Position numbers and translations under genes: made by a program
Source of the DNA: Bradyrhizobium sp. ISRA464
GTDB lineage: Bacteria > Pseudomonadota > Alphaproteobacteria > Rhizobiales > Xanthobacteraceae
NCBI RefSeq assembly: GCF_029910095.1
Contig: NZ_CP094526.1
Coordinates: 1,364,001 to 1,428,000, forward strand
Length of the DNA: 64,000 nt
Direction of reading: 5' to 3'
Part shown: in pieces, positions 17,167 to 26,202 of the stretch
Numbering within the stretch: the first letter of the stretch is position 1
Layout: each line of letters opens with the position of its first letter
The notes under the pieces: model-generated
The model's input: the letters and a program-made list of their open reading frames with translations, nothing else
Told to the model about the DNA's origin: nothing
The model's database searches: none

Positions 17167-20100
17167 ATGAATTTCAATCTTTCCGCGATCGCCGTTCGCG
17201 AACGGGCCATCACCCTGTTCTTCATCATCCTGCTGGCCGCCGCGGGCGCCTACGCCTTCTTCATGCTCGGGCGGGCGGAGGACCCCTCCTTCACCATCAA
17301 GACCCTGACGGTCACGACGGCATGGCCGGGCGCGACGGCACGCGAGATGCAGGACCAAGTCGCCGAACCGTTGGAGAAACGGCTTCAGGAACTGACCTGG
17401 TACGACCGGGTGGAGACGACCACCCGGCCAGGTTACGCGTATATGACGGTGACGCTGAAGGACAGTACACCGCCATCCAGCGTGCAGGAGGAGTTCTACC
17501 AGGCCCGCAAGAAGCTCGGGGATGAAGCCCGCAAGCTGCCGTCCGGCGTGCTTGGCCCCTTCGTCAACGATGAATATTCGGACGTGAGCTTCGCCCTTTA
17601 TGCCCTCAAGGGGAAGGGCATGCCCATGCGTGAGCTGGCCAGGAAAGCCGAGTTGATTCGCCAGGACCTCCTGCACGTGCCCGGCGTCAAGAAGATCAAC
17701 ATCTTCGGTGAACGTCCCGAACAGATATTCGTCGATTTTTCCTATGCCAAACTGGCGACCCTCGGCGTGTCCGCACAAGATATCGTTGCCGCCTTGCAGC
17801 GGCAGAATACGGTGACACCGGCCGGCTCGATCGACACCCGGGGCCCACAGGTCTTCATCCGGATCAACGGCGCTTATGACAGCATCCAGACGATCGCCGA
17901 CACACCGATCGTCGCTGCGGGGCGGATGCTGAAGCTCTCCGACATCGCTGATGTCCGCCGCGGTTACGAGGATCCTCCCACCTACCTCATCCGACACCAG
18001 GGTGAGCCCACCATCTTGCTCGCGGCCGTTATGCAAGAGGGCTGGAATGGTCTCGCGCTCGGCAAGGCGCTGGAAGAGAGGTCAGCGGCGATCGCACGGA
18101 CGCTGCCGCTCGGCATGACGCTCGACAAGGTGACCGATCAGGCCGTCAACATCACCTCAGCGGTCGACGAATTCATGCTGAAGTTCGCGATGGCGCTCGG
18201 CGTGGTGCTGCTGGTGAGCTTGCTCAGCCTCGGCTGGCGCGTCGGTATCGTCGTGGCGGCTGCCGTCCCTCTGACGCTTGCCGTCGTGTTCCTGATCATG
18301 CTCGAAACCGGCCGGTTCTTCGACCGCATCACGCTCGGCGCCCTCATCCTTGCGCTTGGTCTTCTCGTGGACGACGCCATCATCGCCATCGAGGTGATGG
18401 TGGTGAAAATGGAAGAAGGCACGGACCGCATCAAGGCGGCGGCCTATGCGTGGAGCCACACTGCGGCGCCGATGCTGTCCGGAACACTGGTGACGATCGC
18501 CGGATTCCTGCCGGTGGGGTTCGCGCGCTCGACCGCCGGTGAATACGCCGGCAACATCTTCTGGGTCGTGGGGTTCGCCCTCATCGTCTCCTGGATCGTC
18601 GCGGTGGTCTTCACGCCCTATCTGGGCGTCAAGATGCTGCCCGCGATCAAACCGGTCGAAGGCGGTCACCATGCGATCTACGACACACCGAACTATCGGC
18701 GCCTGCGAGGGCTCATCACCTTCGCCGTACGCCACAAGTTCGTAACCTGCGGCATCGTCGCCGTCGCTTTCGCGCTTTCCGGCGTCGGCATGGGTGCCGT
18801 CAAACAGCAGTTCTTCCCGACATCGGACCGTCCCGAAGTGCTCGTGGAGGTTCGCCTGCCGGAAGGCACCAGCATTGAGACGACGACCGCCACGGTCGAG
18901 AAGCTCGAACGCTGGCTGCACGACCAGCCGGAGGCCAAGATCGTCACGAGCTATGTCGGTCAGGGTGCTCCCCGTTTCTTCTTCGCGATGGCGCCGGAGC
19001 TGCCCGATCCGGCCTTCGCCAAGATCGTCGTGCTGACACCGGATGCGGAGGCACGCGAGGCTTTGAAGCATCGGCTTCGAGAGGCGGTATCGCACGGGCT
19101 TGCACCAGAGGCCTATGTGCGCGTCACGCAGCTCGTGTTCGGACCCTACACGCCGTTCCCGGTCGAGTTTCGGATCATGGGGCCTGATCCCGCGCAGCTG
19201 TATGCTATCTCTGAGAAAGCCCTTGGTATCATGCGTGGCGTTCCCGATGTGCGGCAAGCCAACCGCGACTGGGGCAATCGCACGCCTGTGCTCCGCTTCA
19301 TCCCGGATCAGGATCGGCTGAACCTGATCGGCCTCTCGCCGGCGGAGGTGGGCCGGCAGCTGCAGTTCCTCCTCACCGGCATCGCCGTTACGCAGGTTCG
19401 CGAGGACATCCGCAACGTTCCGATCGTGATGCGCAGCGCCGGCGGCGAGCGGCTGGACCCGACGCGTCTGGCTGACTTCTCGCTGACGAGCCGAAACGGC
19501 CGGCAGATTCCGCTCGACCAGATCGGACATTCGGAAGTCCGTCTGGAAGAGCCGATCCTGAAGCGCCGCGATCGCACACCGGTCATCACGATCCGCTCGG
19601 ACATCAATGAGGCGACGCAGCCTCCAGAGGTTTCCAAGGAGATCATGAAGGCCCTTCAGCCGCTGATCGCATCCCTTCCGGCCGGCTACCGCATCGAATT
19701 GGGTGGCTCGATCGAGGAGGCGGAAAAGGCCAACACCGCGCTGGGTAAAATCTTCCCAGCCATGATCGCCGCCATGCTGATCGTTATCATGCTGCAGGTA
19801 CGATCCTTCTCAACGATGGCCCTGGTCATGCTGACGGCACCGCTCGGTCTCGTCGGCGTCGTGCCCATGTTGATCACCTTCAACCAGCCCTTCGGGTTCA
19901 ACGCCATTCTGGGCCTGATAGGACTGGCCGGCATCCTGATGCGCAATACGCTGATCCTGACCGAACAGATCAAGGAAAACCTCGCGGCCGGACTTGACGA
20001 CTATCACGCTGTCATCGAAGCCACGGTGCAACGCACGAGGCCCGTAATCCTGACCGCACTTGCCGCCGTGCTGGCCTTCATCCCCCTTACGCACTCCGTT

Positions 20101-20277
20101 TTCTGGGGATCGATGGCCTATACGTTGATCGGCGGCACGGCAGTCGGCACGGTGCTGATCCTGCTCTTCCTTCCCGCGCTCTATGCCGCGTGGTTCCGGA
20201 TCAAGCCGACTGCAGATGGGATCCATGAGGGGTCGACGGAGGAACCGGAATTGCGAACAGCAATGGCTGCCGAGTAG
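17167..20277 (+). CDS. RND-family multidrug efflux permease
   Basis: The 1036-residue protein is the length of AcrB/MexF-type pumps. It starts with a transmembrane helix (AITLFFIILLAAAGAYAFF), has two large periplasmic loops, and carries GLLVDDAIIAIEVMV in TM4 with the Asp pair of the proton relay. The second half repeats the layout, with PAMIAAMLIVIMLQVRSF and GLIGLAGILMRNTLIL. The inner-membrane trimer would export drugs, solvents or metabolites using proton motive force. Translation is coupled to a remnant adaptor tail (TAATG), so it now relies on the adaptor at 15441 from a sister operon. Control is by the TetR at 14616 if transcription reads through the inserted gene. Confidence 0.95.
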   Translation: MNFNLSAIAVRERAITLFFIILLAAAGAYAFFMLGRAEDPSFTIKTLTVTTAWPGATAREMQDQVAEPLEKRLQELTWYDRVETTTRPGYAYMTVTLKDSTPPSSVQEEFYQARKKLGDEARKLPSGVLGPFVNDEYSDVSFALYALKGKGMPMRELARKAELIRQDLLHVPGVKKINIFGERPEQIFVDFSYAKLATLGVSAQDIVAALQRQNTVTPAGSIDTRGPQVFIRINGAYDSIQTIADTPIVAAGRMLKLSDIADVRRGYEDPPTYLIRHQGEPTILLAAVMQEGWNGLALGKALEERSAAIARTLPLGMTLDKVTDQAVNITSAVDEFMLKFAMALGVVLLVSLLSLGWRVGIVVAAAVPLTLAVVFLIMLETGRFFDRITLGALILALGLLVDDAIIAIEVMVVKMEEGTDRIKAAAYAWSHTAAPMLSGTLVTIAGFLPVGFARSTAGEYAGNIFWVVGFALIVSWIVAVVFTPYLGVKMLPAIKPVEGGHHAIYDTPNYRRLRGLITFAVRHKFVTCGIVAVAFALSGVGMGAVKQQFFPTSDRPEVLVEVRLPEGTSIETTTATVEKLERWLHDQPEAKIVTSYVGQGAPRFFFAMAPELPDPAFAKIVVLTPDAEAREALKHRLREAVSHGLAPEAYVRVTQLVFGPYTPFPVEFRIMGPDPAQLYAISEKALGIMRGVPDVRQANRDWGNRTPVLRFIPDQDRLNLIGLSPAEVGRQLQFLLTGIAVTQVREDIRNVPIVMRSAGGERLDPTRLADFSLTSRNGRQIPLDQIGHSEVRLEEPILKRRDRTPVITIRSDINEATQPPEVSKEIMKALQPLIASLPAGYRIELGGSIEEAEKANTALGKIFPAMIAAMLIVIMLQVRSFSTMALVMLTAPLGLVGVVPMLITFNQPFGFNAILGLIGLAGILMRNTLILTEQIKENLAAGLDDYHAVIEATVQRTRPVILTALAAVLAFIPLTHSVFWGSMAYTLIGGTAVGTVLILLFLPALYAAWFRIKPTADGIHEGSTEEPELRTAMAAE

Positions 20278-20292
20278 GGCGCTGTTACATCC

Positions 20293-20787
20293 ATGAATCG
20301 TCCGGTCCGAACGGCAAATGATTCCGACGAGGCGCGCGCACGCATCCTGGAGGTAGCGGAGGAGCACTTTCGCCGCATCGGTTACCACAAGACATCGGTG
20401 GCGGACATCGCCTCCGAACTCGGCATGAGCCCGGCGAATGTCTACCGTTTCTTTCCCTCCAGGGATGCGATCAACGAGTCCATCTGCGGGCGGCTTGTGA
20501 ACGAGGTTGCCGACCTTGCCTTTGCGATCGCGCGCACGAACGCGCCGGCCTTCGTTCGCGCGCTGGGACTTTCGAAAGTGCGGATCGTGGCGCATTCATC
20601 GGGAGCACACGCGGCGCTTTTCTTCGCCGCGCGCAACCCTGATATGGTCGTGAGCCTGGCGCTCAACGAACCCCCAGCTACAGGACTGGTGGCGGGCAAT
20701 CCGAGTGACGCGGACATGTTGAAGTCATGGGGCGCCGGGCAAGTGCCTGCGAGAGAGGCGGTGAAGGCTGGAAAGGCGCAAGAGGCC
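20293..20787 (+). pseudogene. TetR DNA-binding domain fused to alpha/beta-hydrolase, 5' part, interrupted by IS21
   Basis: Residues 1-75 form a normal TetR start (VADIASELGMSPANVYRFF). From about residue 86 the sequence switches to an alpha/beta hydrolase (FVRALGLSKVRIVAHSSGAH holds the Ser nucleophile elbow; FFAARNPDMVVSLALNEPP follows). The frame then runs into an insertion sequence after QEA. The same frame resumes beyond it at 23498 (QEAIPLFVDAVGG), so the chimera existed before the insertion. The TetR half probably belonged to the adjacent RND pump. The TetR ligand domain and the hydrolase N-terminus are both missing, pointing to an earlier deletion. Confidence 0.8.
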
Positions 20788-20862
20788 CCGCGGGTCACTT
20801 CAAATTCCTCCGGGTGTGGTCAGTCAAATTCCTCCACCCGCGAGGCAGGACAGAAGGGATTG

Positions 20863-21630
20863 TTATTTTGACTTTGTTTCACGGGCAAGAGCTTCAGCGG
20901 CCTCTTTGAGCCGATAGCTGCGTCCGTCGAACTCAAGCAGATGGCAGTGGTGCATCAGGCGATCGAGGATGGTGGTGCTCATGGTGTTGTCCCCCAGATA
21001 TGTCCCCCAATCCTGCACGACGCGATTGGAGGTGACGATGACGCTGCGGTGCAGTTTGTAGCGCTGATGGATCAGGGTCTGCAGCAATGCGCCGGCGTCG
21101 TCAGGGATGGCGCGTGCGAGGAACAGATCGTCCAGCACGAGGAGATCGCAGTCGATGATGGTTCGCAGCCGGACCTCGCGTTGCGCCGGGGAGTTCAGGG
21201 CGTAGCGGTGGAAGAAGTCGTCGGTCTCAAGATACTGGACCTTGTGGCTTTGCAGGATCGCCTGATAGGCAATCGCCTTGGCGATGTGGGACTTCCCGGT
21301 GCCAGGTTTGCCGACAAGCAGGGCGTTCTCGCCAGCGGCTATGAACGCCAGGGTGTGGAGCTGGAAGCAGGTTTGGCGCGGCAATTTGGGATTAAAGGAC
21401 CAGTCGAACTCGGCGAGCGTCAGCTTTTCGTCGAGCCCGGATTGCCGGTATCGTCGCTCGATAAGGCGGGACTGACGACGGTCCAGTTCGTCCTGCAGGA
21501 TCAGAGAGAAGGTCTCGAGGAAGGGCTGGTTGGCGCCCTGCGCCTGCAGCACGCGCGTCTGCAGCGTGTCGCGGACGCCCGACAGGCGCAGCTGTCGCAG
21601 GCAACGCTCAATTTCCGGCATGGTCATCAT
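20863..21630 (-). CDS. istB: IS21-family helper ATPase IstB
   Basis: The 255-residue AAA+ protein has Walker A (LVGKPGTGKSHIAKA), Walker B (LLVLDDLF) and sensor VIVTSNR. IstB assembles on target DNA, regulates target choice and delivers IstA. ATG 21630 (MMTMPEIERCLRQL) is where family similarity starts; the frame further upstream overlaps the end of istA. The 23-bp overlap with istA is usual for this family. The protein looks intact. Confidence 0.93.
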   Translation of the reverse strand: MMTMPEIERCLRQLRLSGVRDTLQTRVLQAQGANQPFLETFSLILQDELDRRQSRLIERRYRQSGLDEKLTLAEFDWSFNPKLPRQTCFQLHTLAFIAAGENALLVGKPGTGKSHIAKAIAYQAILQSHKVQYLETDDFFHRYALNSPAQREVRLRTIIDCDLLVLDDLFLARAIPDDAGALLQTLIHQRYKLHRSVIVTSNRVVQDWGTYLGDNTMSTTILDRLMHHCHLLEFDGRSYRLKEAAEALARETKSK

Positions 21631-23354
21631 GTGGCTGGGTCTCCAGTTTGAGGTGAGAAGGCGCAGCGGGAGCGCTCGTGGCGCCGGAGCTGGCCGGGGT
21701 TGCGCAGGCGCCACGAGCGCGGATTGCAGGGGCGCGGTCGTCGTGAGCCTCGGCCTGCCGGCCATTGTCGTCGGCGTCGCGCCGCACAGCGCGGCTGAAG
21801 AGGTCGCCGTATTCCTCGGAGGTGCGGATCAACGGATGATCCTGGATGAGCTGCGATGTCGGTGGTGGCGTCGTTTCAATCTGCGCGAATGCCTGTTCAA
21901 GCAGCCGCTCGACGGTCGCACGCACGTGCTTGTAACGGTAGATGCGGTTGCTGATGGCGTGCGCACAAGCCTGTTCGACCAGCCGTGCCGGATACTTCCG
22001 GCTCAGCCCGACAATGCCCCACATCGCGCGTTGTCCAACGCGCCCTTCGGTGTCAAACATCTGCTGGCACAGCGCCTTGGTCTGCGGGCCGATGCGGCCG
22101 GCGCTCGACAGCAGCAAGGCTGTTTGCCGCGACGGATTGAATGGCCGCTCGTTGGTCGGCAGGACGACAGAACCGGGATGCGCCATCCGGGGATGAACGC
22201 GCAGCAGCGCATGGGTGTGGCGATCGCGGATCTCGATCGTCGCGGCGTAGATCCGCACCACGACCTGGCTGCCGAGGGGCGCAGGCCGCGCGGCGTAATA
22301 GCTGCTATCAACACGCACGGTGGTATCGTCGCAGACGGTCCGAACGACCTCGGTGAAGATGCGGAAGGCCGCCACTGGCAACGGCCGCAGGTGTGGCTTC
22401 TCCTCCTGGAACATCGCCTCGACCTGACGACGCGTGCTGCCGTGGATGCGCTTGGAGGCCCAATTCTCCTCCCAGTGCCTCAAGAACTCGTTCTGGGCTT
22501 CCAGCGTCGCGAAGCGCCGTCCGGCCAGCGTGGTGCCCTGGGTATGTTGAATCGCACTCTCGACGCATCCTTTCCGATTGGGATCGGCCACGCGCGCGGG
22601 ATCGGCGACCACGGCGTAATGAGCCAGCATCGCGCTGTAAATCGGGTTGAGCTGGGGCTCGTACAAATCCGGCTTGAGAACGCCTTCCTTCAGGTTGTCG
22701 AGCACGACATAGCTGGGGACCCCGCCAAAATACCGGAACGCCTCTTCGTGAAGCTGCGCCCAGACTTGTTGGCTGGACTGCCAGACTACCCGCCGGAAGC
22801 TGCGCCGCGAGTAGCGCAGCGTCATCACGAACAGGCGGGGACGACGGTACCGCCCGCTCTTCGGATCAACCGTCGGCGCGCCCTCGCCGTAGTCGACCTG
22901 AGCTTCCTCGCCGGGGAGGAACTCAAGGCGATCAAACTGCTCGGGGTCGGTGCCGCAACCGGCGCACAAACCGCTTGACGCTCTGGTAGCTGGACGGAAA
23001 GCCAAATTGATCGACCAGGTCCTGGTAAATCGCCTGCGCATTCCGCTTCAGGCGGACCTGTTCTTCGATCCACGTCCGATGCGCTTCGCAAGCCGAACGG
23101 GCCAGGCTGCTGGTGACCGTCGCTTCCGATGCCCCAAAAGCCGGTGGTCGGGGTGGAGGAATTTGGCCGTCCACGCTCACCGGGCCGGTGGTCACTTCCC
23201 CGGGGGAATTTGCCTCCGCACCAGCCCGCAGCGCCCGGTAACGCCGGATCGTCTTTCGATCGACCCCCGTCAGCCGGTGGATCTCGCGCTGGCTGGTGTT
23301 GCGATCGAGTAGCGTAAATACCGTGCTTTGCAGGTGTGGCTTCAAGACGTTCAA
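21608..23354 (-). pseudogene. istA: IS21-family transposase IstA, frameshifted
   Basis: From 23354 the frame encodes the N-terminal helix-turn-helix (LLDRNTSQREIHRLTGVDRK) as far as SVKRFVRRLRH. The catalytic part resumes in another frame at TDPEQFDRLEFLPGEEAQVD (about 22975), contains the DDE-domain Asp (AQVDYGEG) and VLDNLKEGV, and ends at 21608. One indel within the run coding RRLR-GTDPE explains the break. IS21 does not use programmed frameshifting between these parts, so this is more likely a disabling mutation or a sequence error. Confidence 0.82.
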
Positions 23355-23497
23355 CTCCCCGGTCCCTTGCTGGCTAAAGGGACCGAAAATAAACGTCCTG
23401 CCTGACCGGCTACCGCTGTTCAGCGGCGCTGACGGCGATCATCAGGTGGGGGAGTTTCAAGTGACCATACCCGGGGGATTTTGACCGACCCACGGGG

Positions 23498-23698
23498 CAA
23501 GAGGCCATCCCTCTCTTCGTGGACGCTGTTGGTGGGCAGGGTGCTTTCGATCGTCGCGCCGATGCAGACAAGAAGATGAACTTCGACAACATTGCGTCGT
23601 ATGAAGCCGACGTCACAACGAAGCGCCGCCATGCTTCCTTCCGCCCTGCCAATCAGCTTTCGGAGGTGGTCTGCGCTCCCGTAATTTCGCGGTCTTGA
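23498..23698 (+). pseudogene. 3' continuation of the IS-interrupted hydrolase
   Basis: Immediately after the right copy of the target duplication, the frame reads QEAIPLFVDAVGGQG and then FDNIASYEADVTTKR, the lid region of an epoxide-hydrolase-like alpha/beta hydrolase, in register with the piece ending at 20787. After TTKR similarity fades and the frame stops at 23698 without the catalytic His, so the 3' end had also decayed. Confidence 0.7.
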
Positions 23699-23962
23699 CG
23701 CGAATCAGTTTCAATCCAAAATTGGCTGCAACCTACGGTAATATTGCTGGAAACCGGCGTTGGGCTGTTCTCATGTTCGACGTTTACATTGCGACCGTCG
23801 TTATTTGCTCGTGCTCCCGAAGGGCACACCAATTCCAAGAGATGGAAACCTGGCCCGCTCACCGAAGAGGAAGCGCGGCGTTGTGAGTGTGAGTGAAGAG
23901 ATTAGAAGAGCAATCGGGAAAGATGGTTACTACCGGCGAAAGCTCGGCAGGCTTTGATCAAT

Positions 23963-24172
23963 ATGCGGCGCTTTCCGATCGACCAGATCATCGCAACTTC
24001 GTGGGAGAAGCACGCAGACGACCTTGCGATCGAACTGGAAATATGCAGCGGAGAGAAGCGCCATACCATCGAAGAGATGCGTCTCCTTCTGGCGGTGAAG
24101 GGCTATCGAGCAATCCCGTGCTACTCGGAAGGTGATGCGATCTCCAGCGAAGAGCCGGCAATGTCGATCTGA
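23963..24172 (+). CDS. Small hypothetical protein
   Basis: This 69-residue frame, MRRFPIDQIIATSWEKHAD to EEPAMSI, is acidic, soluble and helix-rich, with no membrane segment or recognised domain. It lies in a lower-GC stretch between IS21 debris and other small genes. No strong ribosome site precedes the ATG. It may be a surviving member of the short hypothetical proteins common in rhizobial islands. No function is assigned. Confidence 0.4.
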   Translation: MRRFPIDQIIATSWEKHADDLAIELEICSGEKRHTIEEMRLLLAVKGYRAIPCYSEGDAISSEEPAMSI

Positions 24173-24244
24173 TCGCCGTGGTGCCTGAACAGAGGTCACC
24201 TCAAATCGGGTCGCGGAATAGCTCGCGCCCGTAGGTCCTACATC

Positions 24245-24412
24245 ATGACGGAAAGCAGCAGTTGGCATGAAGTATCGGTGATGACAGTCGAGCAGCGCGA
24301 ATTGGAGCGGTGCAGGCAAGAGATTGCTCGCCTCAAAGAGCTGGTCGTACGGCTTTCCGAAATTGCCTTACGCAACATCGTGGAAAGAGCTGAGCGTGGA
24401 CAGAATAAGTGA
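24245..24412 (+). CDS. Small coiled-coil hypothetical protein (55 aa)
   Basis: The frame begins MTESSSWHEVSVMTVEQREL and continues as one charged helix with a heptad-like pattern (CRQEIARLKELVVRLSEIAL), ending RGQNK. The composition looks like a genuine short coiled-coil protein of the kind common in Bradyrhizobium islands. A second in-frame ATG follows 12 codons later. The function is unknown. Confidence 0.5.
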   Translation: MTESSSWHEVSVMTVEQRELERCRQEIARLKELVVRLSEIALRNIVERAERGQNK

Positions 24413-24472
24413 GGCCGAAACGACGAACCGAACGAAAACAGGCTTCTTCAACAGCCGCGCGGGAAAGAAGGC

Positions 24473-24600
24473 ATGGCAATGAAGTCAACTTCTCGTCTGC
24501 GATTTTGGCGGGACAAGCGCGGCGCGACCTTCATTGAGTAGAGCCTGATCGCGGCCGCGATTTCGGTTCCTCTTGTCCTTGCCATGAACGGTCTTCATGC
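24473..24600 (+). pseudogene. Flp/Fap-type pilin with premature amber codon
   Basis: The frame MAMKSTSRLRFWRDKRGATFIE stops at TAG (24539-24541), and the same frame then continues SLIAAAISVPLVLAMNGL. Flp pilins have GATAIEYxLIAAxI at this point, so the TAG replaces the conserved Tyr codon after Glu5 of the mature pilin. No tad secretion genes are nearby, so it is an orphan pilin relic. Confidence 0.7.
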
Positions 24601-24824
24601 CCATCGCGGCATCACTTGTAGTTCTTCACCTTCGCTCAATGTGTCGACCGACCAGCTTGACAAGTTGGGCTCCACACGTGAAAGCCAGCAATGATGGTCC
24701 TCGCAAGTTCCTCGGAGCGATGAGATGATCGAGGTACGAATGCTGCGATGTCCGATGAATGAGTCGGGAATTCGCCGATGCTGTCTAAATTGCTCTGCCG
24801 CGTTGCCTCTGCCGTTAGGGAGCG

Positions 24825-24896
24825 ATGATTGGCGACGAGTTGCGCCGCCAGGCTAACGTTTTCACCCACTTGGCGGAATTGGGGGCAGCCCAGATC
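24825..24896 (+). pseudogene. NYN-domain (LabA-like) protein, C-terminal fragment
   Basis: MIGDELRRQANVFTHLAELG matches the final helix of LabA/DUF88 NYN-domain proteins, in which a PPMIADELRRQAD segment follows the last strand. The rest of the domain is missing upstream. It lies before, not after, a second fragment of the same family at 25224, so at least two copies decayed here. Confidence 0.5.
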
Positions 24897-25223
24897 CTTT
24901 CAAGTGGCAACCCCCGCGGCAATGATCGGCGTCACCTACCCGTTTTAAGCATCAGGCTGAGCGATGATCTCGCCAAAAAAGGAAAGCACTGCTGCAAAGA
25001 GCCCAGCGGGGCTGCGGAGATTCGCCCCCCCAAAGCGGCCGCGTTGTCCACCCTGAGCCTCGTTCGCGCTTGGAAGAAGCCGTCTTACCTTCCTGCTCAA
25101 CCAAGTGCAGATCCGCGGCCCGGCGCATCTAAAACGCACATCCGCTTCATCTCAGAAGTGGGCAAGCGAGGCTGCCTTTACTCAAAGCGAATACGGATTC
25201 TCTTTCCTTCCGCCCGACCAAGC
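24897..25223. other. No recognisable gene
   Basis: About 330 bases between two NYN-domain fragments. Open frames exist, but none has protein-like composition or family similarity that I recognise. The likely explanation is decayed island DNA. Confidence 0.4.
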
Positions 25224-25402
25224 GTGACGGGAATCGACGCGAGTGGCCGGCGCAAGGTTGAGGGCAAGATTGACGTCGCCATGGAACTTGCCCGACATAT
25301 CGATCAGATGGTTCTGCTCTCCGGCGACGGTGACTTTTCGTTCCCTGGTCGAAGCTATGCAACGTCGCGGCATCCGCGTCACGGTTGTCTCGACGCCGCG
25401 AT
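25224..25402 (+). pseudogene. NYN-domain (LabA-like) nuclease fragment, frameshifted
   Basis: The first frame reads DASGRRKVEGKIDVAMELAR and HIDQMVLLSGDGDF. The frame then shifts near 25340 and continues RSLVEAMQRRGIRVTVVST. Together these are the core of a LabA-type NYN domain, including the conserved SGDGDF metal-site motif. A few residues of the D-x-x-L-A-V segment are missing as well. NYN proteins are PIN-like RNA nucleases. There is no start and no intact C-terminus. Confidence 0.65.
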
Positions 25403-25649
25403 TTACGCGAGCGACCTGTCTTGGGCGAGTCACGCTGACCGATTTGGCGCATGTGGTCGCCGAAGCAGTGAAGCATCGCTTTGCAACTAGAGGTGATCAA
25501 TTCCGCGCTGGCGACCGAAGCGGATCGGCTGCCGCCTGGTTAGAGCGCCCGGCGGGGAACCACTATCAAGGGTCTGCGTTTAGGAACGGAAGGAGGCTGT
25601 CGGCCGGCAATCCGAGCTCGGAGGCGTCCTTCGCGGAGGAAAACGGGAT

Positions 25650-25781
25650 ATGCTGTACTTTGGGCGGCTGATGGTTGCCTTCGCTGCTATCCTTCTCCTG
25701 GCTAGCGGTATCTGGGCAAATCTAGGCAAGGTGCCCCTATCCGAAATGCGCGGCCATTGGGTCACGCAGGCCATGCGATGA
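25650..25781 (+). CDS. Single-pass membrane micro-protein (43 aa)
   Basis: The frame encodes MLYFGRLMVAFAAILLLASG followed by a short polar tail (NLGKVPLSEMRGHWVTQAMR). GGAGGA lies 9 bp before the ATG, a better ribosome site than most frames in this region have. The hydrophobic stretch from residue 8 to 20 or so predicts one membrane helix with the tail outside. It has no recognised family. Confidence 0.5.
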   Translation: MLYFGRLMVAFAAILLLASGIWANLGKVPLSEMRGHWVTQAMR

Positions 25782-26093
25782 GCTAGACAAGCGACATACT
25801 CTGTCGCAAGCGCTTGCGGGACATGTGGAGCCCGAATCTGCAGAATGGATTTTCGCGACGGCGCCAACACGTCGGCGCGGAAAAGATCAATACCTTTGAC
25901 CTTATCCGCTTATCAAGTTGAGCGCGAACGTATATTTGCCCGAAAGCATCGGATGCAGATTTGCGTCGGCTTATCATGTTGTTCTGGAAGCCGATCGTGC
26001 CCGGCGACGTGATCCGGGACCCACCGGGTATCCGGCCCGCAAGACTGTGGTCCGCTTGGTCGAGCGTTGCGAACCCCGCCGTCGACGAGAAAA
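25782..26093. other. No recognisable gene
   Basis: About 310 bases of apparently non-coding or decayed sequence between two very small frames. I see no tRNA, hairpin-plus-T-run or family similarity. Confidence 0.4.
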
Positions 26094-26189
26094 ATGCGGC
26101 GCGACGGAGATGACAAGGTCGAACGGTGGCTGCCGTCCGGCGGGGCTATGGTTCTGGTCCGTCGGCAGTTCTACGTGATGGCCATGTGA
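26094..26189 (+). pseudogene. Short Trp/Arg-rich frame ended by an 11-bp duplication
   Basis: The frame reads MRRDGDDKVERWLPSGGAMV and LVRRQFYVMAM and stops inside the second copy of an 11-bp tandem duplication (GTGATGGCCAT, 26175-26196). Without the extra copy it would run a few codons further (PAW) to a TAA at 26207-26209 of the present coordinates. It is protein-like but tiny; its status is uncertain. Confidence 0.3.
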
Positions 26190-26196
26190 TGGCCAT
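26175..26196. repeat. 11-bp tandem duplication
   Basis: GTGATGGCCAT occurs twice without a gap. It looks like a slippage duplication and changes the 3' end of the short frame that contains it. Confidence 0.9.
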
Positions 26197-26202
26197 GCCT
26201 GC

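Larger units (their letters stand above)
20788..23496. mobile_element. IS21-family insertion sequence, about 2.7 kb
   Basis: The element carries istB and istA on the minus strand and is flanked by a 10-bp direct repeat GCAAGAGGCC (20778-20787 and 23497-23506). Its ends are imperfect inverted repeats, each holding two copies of a motif near TCAAATTCCTCCGGGT and TGGTCA, the multiple terminal transposase sites typical of IS21. The exact boundary is uncertain by one or two bases. Because istA is frameshifted, the copy may be unable to move on its own. Confidence 0.88.

Noticed and set aside
17077..19530. Long minus-strand frames opposite the RND pump (319 and 457 codons)
   Set aside because: They are mirror frames of the pump gene, rich in Arg/His/Asp, without family similarity or ribosome sites.
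21530..22978. A 482-codon plus-strand frame opposite istA
   Set aside because: It is antisense to the IS21 transposase, which has clear catalytic motifs.
21608..23354. Programmed frameshifting in istA
   Set aside because: IS21-family istA is normally one continuous frame, and no slippery heptamer or downstream pseudoknot was evident at the break.
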